Program-made: the position numbers and the translations under genes | The notes under the pieces: generated by a model | Databases searched by the model: none | The model's input: only the letters and a program-made list of their open reading frames with translations | What the model was told of the DNA's origin: nothing | Source: Paraflavitalea sp. CAU 1676 | Lineage (GTDB): Bacteria; Bacteroidota; Bacteroidia; Chitinophagales; Chitinophagaceae | Assembly (NCBI RefSeq): GCF_029223285.1 | Contig: NZ_JARHUJ010000007.1 | Span: forward strand, 1 to 64,000 | DNA length: 64,000 nucleotides | Direction: 5' to 3' | Shown here: positions 9,028 through 17,821 of the stretch, one piece after another | How positions within the stretch are numbered: position 1 is the first letter of the stretch | How the letters are laid out: each line of letters begins with the position of its first letter

Positions 9028-9807
9028 CTAATAAATAGCCAGCCGCCCCATCACCAAATCATTCAACGTCATTACATTTTTAAACGCATCACCAATAGTA
9101 TTGTTGAAGTAAACATACACGTCTTTACCTTCCTCACGCCAACTTGAAATTTGTGCTGCCTGTTGCTTCAAATAGAAGTCTGGGTACCCACCCCGGTAAT
9201 CACCCGCTGGTCCGTGAAAGCGGAGGTATACGAACGCTGCTTTATCATTAAGCCGCCGGTTGGCAGACTTCGGGATATCATGCAAAACAACACTACAGCC
9301 ATATTCATCGGCCAGTTCATATACTTCCTCGATATACCACGAAGCATGCCTGAATTCGAGGGCCACCTTCCACCCATGCGCCGGAATGCCTTGAATAATA
9401 CCCAGCAATGCTTCCAGCTGCCCATACTTGTCTACGGTAACAGAAGGGGGCAATTGAACGAGCAGGCATCCTTTCTTAGAGCCAGCCTGCGCTATCACCT
9501 CCATAAACCGCAGCACATCTTCCTCTTTATACGCAAACCCTTTAACATGGGTAATTTCCTGCCATAGTTTAAACGTAAAGGCAAAATCGACTGGCACAAT
9601 TTCCGCCCATTTCTGAACGGTTTCCGCTTGGGGCACCTTATAAAATGAACTGTTTACCTCCAGGCTATTCAATAGGGAACTATAATAAGCAAGCCGGCTC
9701 TTGCCCCTGAACTCCAGGGGGAAAGCCTCTTTGTTAGGCACAGGCAATACCAGGCCACTGGTGCCGGCCTTGAATGACCCGGTGGTGGATGCTAAGGTTC
9801 TTTTCAT
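9028..9807 (-). CDS. DUF72 (YecE-like) family protein
   Basis: About 259 residues from the ATG at 9807 (MKRTLAST); upstream start codons only add a hydrophobic stretch unlike the family. DUF72 has a TIM-barrel fold, and the hallmarks are present: the AGTSGL start of the barrel, SLEVNSSFYKVP, LVQLPPS, ALEFRHASWY, VVLHDIP, VYLRFHG and VYVYFNNT near the end. The biochemical role of the family is not settled. The gene is convergent with the hydrolase gene and divergent from the YciF-like gene. Confidence 0.85.
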   Translation of the reverse strand: MKRTLASTTGSFKAGTSGLVLPVPNKEAFPLEFRGKSRLAYYSSLLNSLEVNSSFYKVPQAETVQKWAEIVPVDFAFTFKLWQEITHVKGFAYKEEDVLRFMEVIAQAGSKKGCLLVQLPPSVTVDKYGQLEALLGIIQGIPAHGWKVALEFRHASWYIEEVYELADEYGCSVVLHDIPKSANRRLNDKAAFVYLRFHGPAGDYRGGYPDFYLKQQAAQISSWREEGKDVYVYFNNTIGDAFKNVMTLNDLVMGRLAIY

Positions 9808-9947
9808 TTGCGGTAACACCAGCAAAAATGCCACCACGCCTATCCCTTGTAGCAAAACACGAGGACCTATCTACCCGCCCCGGTATCTCCCACAGGCATG
9901 GTCTTTGAAAAGACTTCCGTATTATTTAACTGTTTAAACGATTCTCA

Positions 9948-10550
9948 ATGGCAAATACGAAAACAAAGGACGGAGCTGCAAAAAAACAAGCAGTATCCGG
10001 TGCAGCAAAGAGTTCATCACCGTCGGGTGCAGCAAAAGGAAACACACAACTTGAAAAATTCTTCGAAGATTCGCTGAAAGACATTTACTGGGCAGAAAAA
10101 GCCCTCACCAAGGCCCTCCCAAAGATGCAGAAAGCGGCGACCACAGAGCAACTGCAGTCGGCCATCGAACACCACCTGGGGCAAACACAGGAACAAGTGA
10201 GCCGCCTGGAAGAAGTGTTTCAGCTATTGGGTAAAAAAGCACAGGCAAAGAAATGCGACGCCATGGAAGGTTTGCTCAAAGAAGGCGAAAGCATCGTTGA
10301 AGAAACGGAAGATGGTAGCATGACCCGCGACGTCGGCATCATTGTCGCCTCTCAAAAGGTGGAGCACTATGAGATCGCTACATATGGAAGCCTGGTTCAA
10401 CTGGCACGGACCATGGGCAATGACGAAGTAGCAGAATTACTGGAAGCTACCCTGGAAGAGGAAAAAGAAACCGACCAGGCCCTTACCGATATCGCTAAAA
10501 ACGATATCAACTGGGAAGCTGAGCAGGAAGACAGTAACAGAGAAGAATAA
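9948..10550 (+). CDS. YciF-like ferritin-fold protein (DUF892)
   Basis: 200 residues. A low-complexity Lys/Ala/Ser-rich N-terminus (1-30) precedes the DUF892 domain (about 33-190), a four-helix ferritin-like fold. Typical motifs are LEKFFEDSLKDIYWAEKAL, the metal-ligand-like EHHLGQT, and VASQKVEHYEIATYGSL. Family members are linked with general stress responses and probably bind a di-metal centre; E. coli YciF is the named homologue. A strong terminator follows at once, so it is a single-gene unit. The catalase about 10 kb away would fit a similar stress role. Confidence 0.9.
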   Translation: MANTKTKDGAAKKQAVSGAAKSSSPSGAAKGNTQLEKFFEDSLKDIYWAEKALTKALPKMQKAATTEQLQSAIEHHLGQTQEQVSRLEEVFQLLGKKAQAKKCDAMEGLLKEGESIVEETEDGSMTRDVGIIVASQKVEHYEIATYGSLVQLARTMGNDEVAELLEATLEEEKETDQALTDIAKNDINWEAEQEDSNREE

Positions 10551-10576
10551 CGAATCACGAATCACTAACCAATTGC

Positions 10577-10611
10577 AAAGGCCAGGCATTCTAAATACCT
10601 GGCCTTTTTTT
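10577..10611 (+). terminator. Rho-independent terminator
   Basis: GGCCAGG (10580-10586) pairs with CCTGGCC (10598-10604), followed by seven T residues. It ends the YciF-like gene. Confidence 0.85.
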
Positions 10612-10709
10612 ATCTATATTAAAAAAACCCGGATGGAGATCCGGGTCAACTACTATCTGGAGTCTCTGAAAAACCAGGATAGAATGCAAAGCATTACAGG
10701 CAAAATGTC

Positions 10710-11099
10710 TTACCCGCTCATGGCAACACCCCGTAAGAAAGCCGAAAGTTTAACAGCGAGCGAGGCAATATTGTCGCCCTTTTGAATACAACCAACTGCG
10801 CCTCTTTCTCTGGCATTGGTGATGGTGCTATCATTGATAGCGGTCGAATAAATGATCTTGGGAATATTGGTCAATGCCCGTTTTTTCTGAAGTTCCTGCA
10901 AACAGCTAAGTCCATCCATACCCGGCATATTGATGTCGATGAAAATATAGTCGGGAGTCATATGATTCAATAATTGAATCGCATGTTCTCCCCCTTCCGC
11001 CCAAACGCAGGTAGCCTGGATATTCCCCAGCGAGAGCGCCTCATTCAGGATCTCCAATTCTTCCCCGTCGTCGTCAATCAACATAATGAGTTTTTCCAT
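10710..11099 (-). CDS. Single-domain response regulator (Rcp1-like)
   Basis: 129 residues, one receiver domain. The acidic cluster is Asp9-11, the phospho-acceptor is Asp55 (IFIDINMPGMDG), the switch residue lies in IIYSTA, and the Lys in IQKGD. Sequence style (GEELEILNEALS, PDYIFIDINMPGMDGLSCLQEL) matches the Rcp1-like receivers that in Bacteroidota serve PAS/phytochrome-type kinases with 'SHDLQEPLR' H boxes. No kinase adjoins it; the orphan kinase at 17.8 kb is a possible partner. Confidence 0.87.
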   Translation of the reverse strand: MEKLIMLIDDDGEELEILNEALSLGNIQATCVWAEGGEHAIQLLNHMTPDYIFIDINMPGMDGLSCLQELQKKRALTNIPKIIYSTAINDSTITNARERGAVGCIQKGDNIASLAVKLSAFLRGVAMSG

Positions 11100-11536
11100 C
11101 AGAAGGATTTTATAGTTAAAAGGTTAGTCAACACATCGCCTGCTACTAGTGGATGTGCATAACAAAGAAGCATGATTCCTTGTGAAAAAACTGCACTTTG
11201 TTGTGTGGTAGATCGATAACAGGTGGGAAACTGAAACTGCCTCATGGACAGTCATTAAGAAATATGTAAGAACAGACGGCTAAATAGAGCGCCATTAGTT
11301 TTATAAATATACGCTTATAATCGCAGTACACCAATTAATTTAAACAACCCAACGTCTGCAGCCATTACTCGCAGCAATAACACGTTGAGTTTCCCCCGTG
11401 GCAATAACTCCCCGTAGCTATTACGGCTCTATTTATCCCCAGTTTATATCAATACTGTCCGGTTAGGGCTGGGCACACTTTTGCTGCATCTATAATATGA
11501 TCCTTCCCGAATATACTCACCTATAACTTCGACTAT
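11100..11536. other. Divergent intergenic region, no gene seen
   Basis: 437 bases between the minus-strand receiver gene and the plus-strand glycosyltransferase gene; both promoters must lie here. I find no convincing TTTG-N19-TAnnTTTG pair, no RNA gene and no strong hairpin. Confidence 0.45.
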
Positions 11537-12682
11537 ATGTACCCGGATATAATTTGTTTCAGCCACCTCCGGTGGAATTTCGTATACCAACGCCCGCAAC
11601 ACCTGCTTAGTCGTTTTGCCAGGCTGGGACGCGTATATTATATAGAAGAGGCTGTTTTTGATGCAGCGCCTGGTGCTGGCTACTATCATATCACCAACGA
11701 TCCGGTATTGAACCTGTCGGTCATTGAACCGCATATAGAGCCGGGCTTGTCCGGCCGTGAGATGGTAGCCGTTCAGCGCCAGCTGCTCGACAACTTTAAG
11801 AACGAACAGCACATCGACGCATTCATTGCCTGGTATTATTCACCCATGGCCATGACCTTTAGCAGTCACCTGCATCCACAGGTTACGCTCTATGATTGTA
11901 TGGACGAGTTATCCGCATTTCTGAATGCACCACCGGCCATCAAAGAGCAGGAAAACCTGTTAATGCAAAGGGCTGATCTGGTCTTCACAGGCGGCAAAAG
12001 TTTGTATGAAGCTAAAAAACACCTGCACCCGCACATATATCCTTTTCCAAGTAGTATAGACCACGCACATTTTAGCAAAGCCCGGGAGCCATTGGCCGAA
12101 CCTGCCGATCAGTCATCCATCCCCCACCCGCGCATCGGGTTTTACGGGGTCATAGATGAGCGGCTGCATATTTCACTACTCAGGCGCCTGGCCCAGCATC
12201 GTCCCAACTGGCATTTTATCCTGATTGGCCCCACCGTAAAGATCGATCCTGCTACACTTCCCCGGGCCGACAACCTGCACTACCTGGGCGGTAAACAATA
12301 TTTGGAATTACCCGCTTATTTGAGCGGTTGGGATATAGCCATGCTGCCATTTGCCCACAATGAGGCAACGCGCTTCATCAGTCCAACGAAAACACCTGAA
12401 TACCTGGCGGGCGGCAAACCCGTCATTTCTACGTCCATTCGCGATGTGGTAGATCCTTATGAACAACTCGGCCTGGTAGAGATCGCCGATACCACCGATG
12501 AGTTCATTGCCCGTGCAGAAGCGCTGCTCTCGCAAACGGATAACAGCGCCTGGCTGGCAAAAGCGGATGAATTCCTCGCCCATACCTCCTGGGATAAGAC
12601 CTGGCTCGAAATGAGATCCCTGATGGAACCCCTGCTGAGTAATAAAATCAATAATAGAAAAAAAGAGGAAGCAAATGTTTGA
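11537..12682 (+). CDS. GT-B glycosyltransferase
   Basis: 381 residues with a two-domain GT-B architecture. The N-terminus (IICFSHLRWNFVYQRPQHLLSRFA) is typical of a family of teichuronic-acid-type and exopolysaccharide glycosyltransferases. The C-terminal half holds the nucleotide-sugar binding region (IGFYGVIDER, FILIGP, LPAYLSGWDIAMLPF, SPTKTPEYLAGGKPVIST). No membrane segment; it probably works at the inner face of the inner membrane. The last codons overlap the start of the UDP-galactopyranose mutase gene by 8 bases, so the two are translationally coupled, which suggests UDP-galactofuranose as donor; that is inference. Confidence 0.88.
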   Translation: MYPDIICFSHLRWNFVYQRPQHLLSRFARLGRVYYIEEAVFDAAPGAGYYHITNDPVLNLSVIEPHIEPGLSGREMVAVQRQLLDNFKNEQHIDAFIAWYYSPMAMTFSSHLHPQVTLYDCMDELSAFLNAPPAIKEQENLLMQRADLVFTGGKSLYEAKKHLHPHIYPFPSSIDHAHFSKAREPLAEPADQSSIPHPRIGFYGVIDERLHISLLRRLAQHRPNWHFILIGPTVKIDPATLPRADNLHYLGGKQYLELPAYLSGWDIAMLPFAHNEATRFISPTKTPEYLAGGKPVISTSIRDVVDPYEQLGLVEIADTTDEFIARAEALLSQTDNSAWLAKADEFLAHTSWDKTWLEMRSLMEPLLSNKINNRKKEEANV

Positions 12683-13829
12683 TTATTTAATTGTGGGAGC
12701 CGGCTTTGCCGGGGCAGTCATGGCCGAACGGTTGGCATCCTGCGCCGGTAAAAAAGTGCTGATAGTAGACAAGAGAAACCATATTGGTGGCAACACCTTC
12801 GACTATTATGATACAGCTGGCATACTGGTTCATAAATACGGTCCGCATATATTCCATACGAACAGCAAAGACGTATACGACTACCTCGGCAAATTCACCG
12901 AGTGGCGCCCCTATGAACACCGGGTGCTTGCCAGCGTAGATGGAATGCTGGTACCAATACCGATCAACCTCAATACACTGAACGAATTGTATGGGCTTCA
13001 CCTCCAGGCCAGTGAAGTAGAAGCTTACCTGCACCTGCAGGCAGAAGAAAAAGCCATTATTAAGACGTCGGAAGATGTAGTGCTAAGCACGGTCGGCAGA
13101 GACCTCTACCAAAAGTTTTTCCGGGGGTATACCAAAAAGCAATGGGACCTCGACCCCTCCGAACTGGATGCATCGGTAACGGCACGTATACCCGTCCGCT
13201 TCAACCGCGACAACCGTTATTTCACCGATACCTATCAGGCAATGCCTGCACAGGGCTACACGAAACTATTTGAGCAACTATTGAATCATCCTAATATCAA
13301 AGTCATGACAAATGCCGACTATAAAGAAATTGAAGACAGCATCGGGTATAAAAAAATGATCTACACCGGGCCGGTGGATTACTACTTCGACTATTGTTAT
13401 GGCAAGCTGCCTTACCGGTCGATCGAATTCCGGTTCACGACATTCGATATGCCCGTGTTTCAGCAAACGGGCACCATCAATTACCCGAACGAACACCCGT
13501 ATACCCGCGTTACGGAATTTAAATACCTGAGCGGACAGGTGCATCCAAAAACCTCAGTGGTCTATGAATTCCCGCAAGCGGAGGGCGATCCTTATTATCC
13601 CGTGCCGCGCCCCGAAAATGCGGAATTGTACCGCAAATACCAGTTGCTGACCCGCGAACTGCCCGATGTTTATTTCACCGGCCGGTTGGCAACCTATAAG
13701 TATTACAATATGGACCAGGTGGTGGCACAATCCCTTTCCCTGTTTAAAAAGATAATGGCACAGGCAGAAGCACCTGTTACGAACGCAATTAATACCATCC
13801 GCTTTCCATCGACTAATGGCAAGGGATAG
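12675..13829 (+). CDS. glf: UDP-galactopyranose mutase
   Basis: 384 residues, close to the usual length of bacterial Glf. The FAD-binding dinucleotide motif GAGFAG is at residues 8-13, followed by VDKRNHIGGN and YGPHIFHT. Later family motifs include YTKKQWDLDP, MPAQGYTKLFE, TGPVDYYFDY, YPNEHPYTR and FTGRLATYKYYNMDQ. The enzyme interconverts UDP-galactopyranose and UDP-galactofuranose. It overlaps the upstream glycosyltransferase gene by 8 bases, with a GAGGAAG stretch just before its ATG. The next gene, a GH1-like protein, begins 26 bases after its stop. Confidence 0.96.
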   Translation: MFDYLIVGAGFAGAVMAERLASCAGKKVLIVDKRNHIGGNTFDYYDTAGILVHKYGPHIFHTNSKDVYDYLGKFTEWRPYEHRVLASVDGMLVPIPINLNTLNELYGLHLQASEVEAYLHLQAEEKAIIKTSEDVVLSTVGRDLYQKFFRGYTKKQWDLDPSELDASVTARIPVRFNRDNRYFTDTYQAMPAQGYTKLFEQLLNHPNIKVMTNADYKEIEDSIGYKKMIYTGPVDYYFDYCYGKLPYRSIEFRFTTFDMPVFQQTGTINYPNEHPYTRVTEFKYLSGQVHPKTSVVYEFPQAEGDPYYPVPRPENAELYRKYQLLTRELPDVYFTGRLATYKYYNMDQVVAQSLSLFKKIMAQAEAPVTNAINTIRFPSTNGKG

Positions 13830-13855
13830 CTAACACGCTTCCACAAACACCAGCT

Positions 13856-15064
13856 ATGGCAGGAACCAAGTTTATGTTCACGACGGGTATCGAGAACAGT
13901 TACCCCACCATTTTATTACCAAATGGAGAAACCAAAAGGGTCGACGAAATGGAAAAGACCAGTCATTATCAACACTGGGAGCTGGATTTTCAACGGGTCA
14001 ATGAAATGGGGATCGAATTTCTGCGGTACGGCCCACCTTATTTCGCCACGCACATCGGCCCGGGCCGGTACGACTGGAACTTTACCGATATCACATTCCA
14101 ACGACTGAACGAACTGAACATCACCCCGATCGTAGACCTTTGCCATTTCGGCGTACCGGATTGGATGGGTAATTTTCAAAACCCGGAATTCCCCTACTGG
14201 TTTGCTGAATATGCTGGCGCATTTGCCCGGCGCTTCCCTGCACTACAATTGTACACGCCAATCAATGAGATATTTATAACGGCCTTATTTTCCGCGCAAT
14301 TCGGTTGGTGGAATGAACGCCTCCGGACCGATGCAACCTTTGTCAACGCGTTAAAGCTGATTTGCAAGGCCAATGTGATGGCCATGCAGGCCATTCTGAA
14401 GGTACAACCGCTGGCCACCTTTATCCAGAGTGAATCGGCAGAATGTTTTCACGCAGCCGATCCGGCGGCCGTCGTACACGCACGCTTCCTCAACCAGAAA
14501 AGGTTTCTTTCATTCGATCTTACCTATGGCTATCCGCTCAATGTGGGCATGTATGAATACCTGTTGGAAAATGGGATGACCAAACAGGAATACCGATGGT
14601 TTGTGCACAACCAGGTGAAGGCGAGATGTGTAATGGGAAATGACTATTATGTCACGAACGAACACCTCGTACATGCGGATGGATCCACGCAGGCATCCGG
14701 TGAGATATTCGGTTATTATGTAATTACAAGGCAATATTACAAACGCTATAGATTACCCATCATGCATACGGAAACCAATATCCGGATGCCTGCCTGCAAA
14801 GAATGGCTGTTGAAACAATGGGCCAATGTGCAAAGGCTCAAACACGATGGCGTGCCCATCATAGGATTTACCTGGTACAGCCTGTTGCACCAGGTCGACT
14901 GGGATTCTGCACTGCGCAATGACGACGGACAGGTAAATGAATTGGGTTTGTACGACCTGAACCGGCAACAAATGCCGGTGGGAGCAGCGTATCAGGAACT
15001 GATCAGGAACTGGAAGGACATCATTACAGAAGAAAGCTATGGTCTGGTGTTTCACAACTGGTAA
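13856..15064 (+). CDS. GH1-like glycosidase-family protein (first of two)
   Basis: 402 residues with a family 1 glycoside hydrolase-like TIM barrel. The acid/base Glu is in TPINEI and the nucleophile Glu in MHTETN; TWYSLLHQVDWDSAL matches the substrate-side loop. No signal peptide, so it is cytoplasmic. It belongs to the divergent GH1 group found next to glf and glycosyltransferases, where a role in glycan assembly or transglycosylation is as likely as hydrolysis; the substrate is unknown. It follows glf by 26 bases and is likely in the same transcript. Confidence 0.8.
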   Translation: MAGTKFMFTTGIENSYPTILLPNGETKRVDEMEKTSHYQHWELDFQRVNEMGIEFLRYGPPYFATHIGPGRYDWNFTDITFQRLNELNITPIVDLCHFGVPDWMGNFQNPEFPYWFAEYAGAFARRFPALQLYTPINEIFITALFSAQFGWWNERLRTDATFVNALKLICKANVMAMQAILKVQPLATFIQSESAECFHAADPAAVVHARFLNQKRFLSFDLTYGYPLNVGMYEYLLENGMTKQEYRWFVHNQVKARCVMGNDYYVTNEHLVHADGSTQASGEIFGYYVITRQYYKRYRLPIMHTETNIRMPACKEWLLKQWANVQRLKHDGVPIIGFTWYSLLHQVDWDSALRNDDGQVNELGLYDLNRQQMPVGAAYQELIRNWKDIITEESYGLVFHNW

Positions 15065-15070
15065 GCGGCC

Positions 15071-15253
15071 CTACCGCACAAAAGGGGCATTTTGCAGGAT
15101 GATGGTAGCGGTAAACAAGGTGAAAAGTTCATGCGCAGGAATACGTTTATCTTTTTCGGGAAGAGAAAGACACATAGGTGGTTGGGGTATACCCTCCGCA
15201 GGGTGTCTCTTTTCAGGGTCAACATAGGTAATAAGAACAGTTTTGACAGGCAT
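15071..15253 (-). CDS. Doubtful 60-residue ORF in a gap
   Basis: An ORF on the strand opposite the flanking genes that fills the 256-bp gap between the two GH1-like genes. It reads MPVKTVLITYVDPEKRHPAEGI..., with a plausible residue mix and no signal peptide, and I do not recognise it. It ends 7 bases past the stop of the first GH1-like gene. It may equally be chance. Confidence 0.28.
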   Translation of the reverse strand: MPVKTVLITYVDPEKRHPAEGIPQPPMCLSLPEKDKRIPAHELFTLFTATIILQNAPFVR

Positions 15254-15320
15254 AGTAATCATTTTACATAAACTAATAACAATTTGGTGCCAGGCTGCCA
15301 TATCCATTATACTACCCTCT

Positions 15321-16469
15321 ATGATGAACAATCCGTTTCATAGTTTCTGGATGGCTGGTTATGAGTGCGCCGATCAGATCAATACCCATCACCACCGGGT
15401 TGATCTTTTATCGGTCACCGGCCACCTCGCCATGATGGAAGCCGATTACCTCGGCCTGGCGGCATTTAATATCCGCACGGTGCGGGAAGGAATTCGTTGG
15501 AGCAAGGTGGAACAAAGGCCCAACCAATACAACTGGAGCGCTGTAACTGCTACGATACGCCAGGGCGGAAAGCTCGGCATACAACAGGCATGGGATATCT
15601 GTCACTTCGGTTTTCCCGATAACCTCACACCATTACACCCTCACTTTGCACGGCGCTTTGTACAGATCTGCCGTTCTTTTGTATTGCATTACCGCACCAT
15701 CGAGCCAGACGCCCGGCTGATTGTAACGCCTGTCAACGAGGTTAGCTTTTTGTCCTGGCTGGGGGGCGAAGTACGTGGCACGGTACCATTTTGCGTGGCG
15801 AAGGGATGGGAAGTAAAGTACGCACTGATGCGCGCATATATTGAGGGCATATACGCCATGCGTGAGGTAGACCCCAGCCTCCTGATCATGACCACCGAGC
15901 CACTGATCAATATCGTAGCACCTGAGCAGGCAACCGGCAACCAGCTGCTCCAGGCGGCCCTGGAGCATGACGGGCAATTTCAATCCGTCGATATGCTCAC
16001 AGGAAAGATCTGTCCCGAACTCGGTGGCGCACCGCAGTTGGTGGATATGCTGGGCTTTAATTATTACTACAACAATCAGTGGGTTGCTGGCGAGGGCAGA
16101 GGGCTCTCCTGGACCAATATCCCACCCGATACACGGTGGCGCTCATTGAGCAGCTTATTGGAGCAAGCCTGGCTACGTTATCGACTACCCTTTGTAGTGA
16201 GCGAAACCAGCCACCCCGGTATCGACCGTCCTTGTTGGATACGGCACATCGGCCAACAGGTGCAGATAATGCTGCAACAGGGAATGCCCCTATGGGGCGT
16301 ATGTCTCTATCCGATCATTGACCGGCCCGATTGGGATAATATCGCTCACTGGCATCATGCCGGCCTATGGGATGCACAACCGGAAGCCAACAAGCCGCAC
16401 GCCCGGGTACTGTACGAACCATATGCAGCAGCCTTACGCGAAGTACAGGAGTTGATCGCCCGCAGATGA
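15321..16469 (+). CDS. GH1-like glycosidase-family protein (second of two)
   Basis: About 382 residues from ATG 15321 (MMNNPFHSFW); the frame is open further upstream only through a TTG with a non-family leader. Like its neighbour it has a GH1-type barrel: a WMAGYECADQ start, acid/base Glu in TPVNEVSF, nucleophile Glu in VSETSH, and the loop YPIIDRPDWDN. It is clearly diverged from the first copy, so the two probably act on different bonds. No signal peptide. WMAGYECAD resembles the GH1 domain of proteins linked to sugar-nucleotide reductases in other bacteria. It lies between the first copy and an MFS transporter gene on the same strand. Confidence 0.8.
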   Translation: MMNNPFHSFWMAGYECADQINTHHHRVDLLSVTGHLAMMEADYLGLAAFNIRTVREGIRWSKVEQRPNQYNWSAVTATIRQGGKLGIQQAWDICHFGFPDNLTPLHPHFARRFVQICRSFVLHYRTIEPDARLIVTPVNEVSFLSWLGGEVRGTVPFCVAKGWEVKYALMRAYIEGIYAMREVDPSLLIMTTEPLINIVAPEQATGNQLLQAALEHDGQFQSVDMLTGKICPELGGAPQLVDMLGFNYYYNNQWVAGEGRGLSWTNIPPDTRWRSLSSLLEQAWLRYRLPFVVSETSHPGIDRPCWIRHIGQQVQIMLQQGMPLWGVCLYPIIDRPDWDNIAHWHHAGLWDAQPEANKPHARVLYEPYAAALREVQELIARR

Positions 16470-16549
16470 CTCAATTTTTGAAACAAATAGGCTAACTTCA
16501 ATAGATCAGCCTATCGTGCTGAGGTCACCCAAAACCATTATTCCTGCCG

Positions 16550-17719
16550 ATGATGAACAAAGCCATCACCCGCACTGTCTGGATATTGTCGTTGGTAAGC
16601 CTGTTCACAGACACAGCCAGTGAAATGCTGTACCCCGTCATGCCGCTTTACCTGAAAAGTATTGGCTTTTCGATTATCCTCATCGGCATCCTCGAAGGCA
16701 TCGCGGAAGCAGTAGCAGGATTAAGCAAAGGATATTTCGGTAAACTATCCGATCACACTGGTAAGCGAATGCCCTTCGTCCAGTGGGGCTACGCATTCAG
16801 TGCCTTATCCAAGCCCTTGATGGCAGCATTTGTATACCCACTATGGATATTCTTTGCACGAACACTCGACAGGATGGGAAAAGGAATCAGGACCGGTGCC
16901 AGAGATGCGGTCCTCTCAAGCCAGGCAACGCCTCAAACGAAAGGGATGATCTTCGGTTTTCACCGGTCAATGGATACACTCGGAGCAGTCATCGGTCCCT
17001 TGCTGGCATTACTGTACCTGCAATGGTATCCGGAAGATTACCGCACGCTGTTCTTCATAGCTTTTGTCCCTGGCTTATTGGCCATAGGATGTTCAGGGTT
17101 GCTGAAAGACAGGCAGGTCGTTCCCAAACCAGCCACAGGATCTCCACGTTTTTTTTCTTTCCTCGGCTACTGGAAAACCAGTCCCACGAAATACAAACGT
17201 CTGGTGATAGGCTTGTTACTGTTTACCCTCTTTAATAGCTCCGATGTATTCCTGCTGCTCAAAGCCCGGCAGGCAGGTATGAATGACCAAAACGTGATCA
17301 TGGTATACATATTCTACAACCTGGTGTATGCCTTATTTGCATTTCCGCTGGGAGCATTGGCCGATAAAGTGGGATTGAAACGGATGTTCATAGTGGGCTT
17401 AATGGTATTCACCATAGTCTATGGAGGAATGGCTTCAGCAACTGATAAATACCTGATCTATGGTTTGTTCTTCTTGTATGGTATTTATGCCGCCGCCACG
17501 GAGGGAGTCTCAAAGGCATGGATAAGCAATTTAGTTGACAACAAGGATACTGCCACTGCCATAGGAACATTCACTGCCTTCCAAAGTATTTGTACCTTGC
17601 TGGCCAGTTCAATGGCAGGCCTGCTATGGTACTATTACGGTGCCAATATTATATTTTGGTCAACAGCTGCCGCCGCCCTCCTGCTGCAATTTTATTTCGC
17701 ACGTGTAGTAGATGAATAA
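16550..17719 (+). CDS. MFS transporter
   Basis: 389 residues, about 12 membrane segments. Loop 2-3 has the MFS signature (GKLSDHTGKR), and DRMGKGIRTGARDAVLS is typical of a group of drug/sugar-type MFS permeases. The second half repeats the pattern (GALADKVGLKR). The cargo cannot be inferred from sequence. It follows the second GH1-like gene by 80 bases on the same strand and may export or import a product of the glf cluster. Confidence 0.88.
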   Translation: MMNKAITRTVWILSLVSLFTDTASEMLYPVMPLYLKSIGFSIILIGILEGIAEAVAGLSKGYFGKLSDHTGKRMPFVQWGYAFSALSKPLMAAFVYPLWIFFARTLDRMGKGIRTGARDAVLSSQATPQTKGMIFGFHRSMDTLGAVIGPLLALLYLQWYPEDYRTLFFIAFVPGLLAIGCSGLLKDRQVVPKPATGSPRFFSFLGYWKTSPTKYKRLVIGLLLFTLFNSSDVFLLLKARQAGMNDQNVIMVYIFYNLVYALFAFPLGALADKVGLKRMFIVGLMVFTIVYGGMASATDKYLIYGLFFLYGIYAAATEGVSKAWISNLVDNKDTATAIGTFTAFQSICTLLASSMAGLLWYYYGANIIFWSTAAAALLLQFYFARVVDE

Positions 17720-17821
17720 ATAAAACCGATGTTTCAGGCGTATTGGCCCCTCATCACCGGGCATCCTGTCTGCCCAATCTTCTCCGCCTCACCCATAGCA
17801 AATTTGCTTAAATTTGAATAT

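Noticed and set aside
17809-17816. TAAATTTG as the -7 box of the multi-PAS kinase gene
   Set aside because: Only 5 bases before the ATG, with no -33 box; not listed as a promoter.
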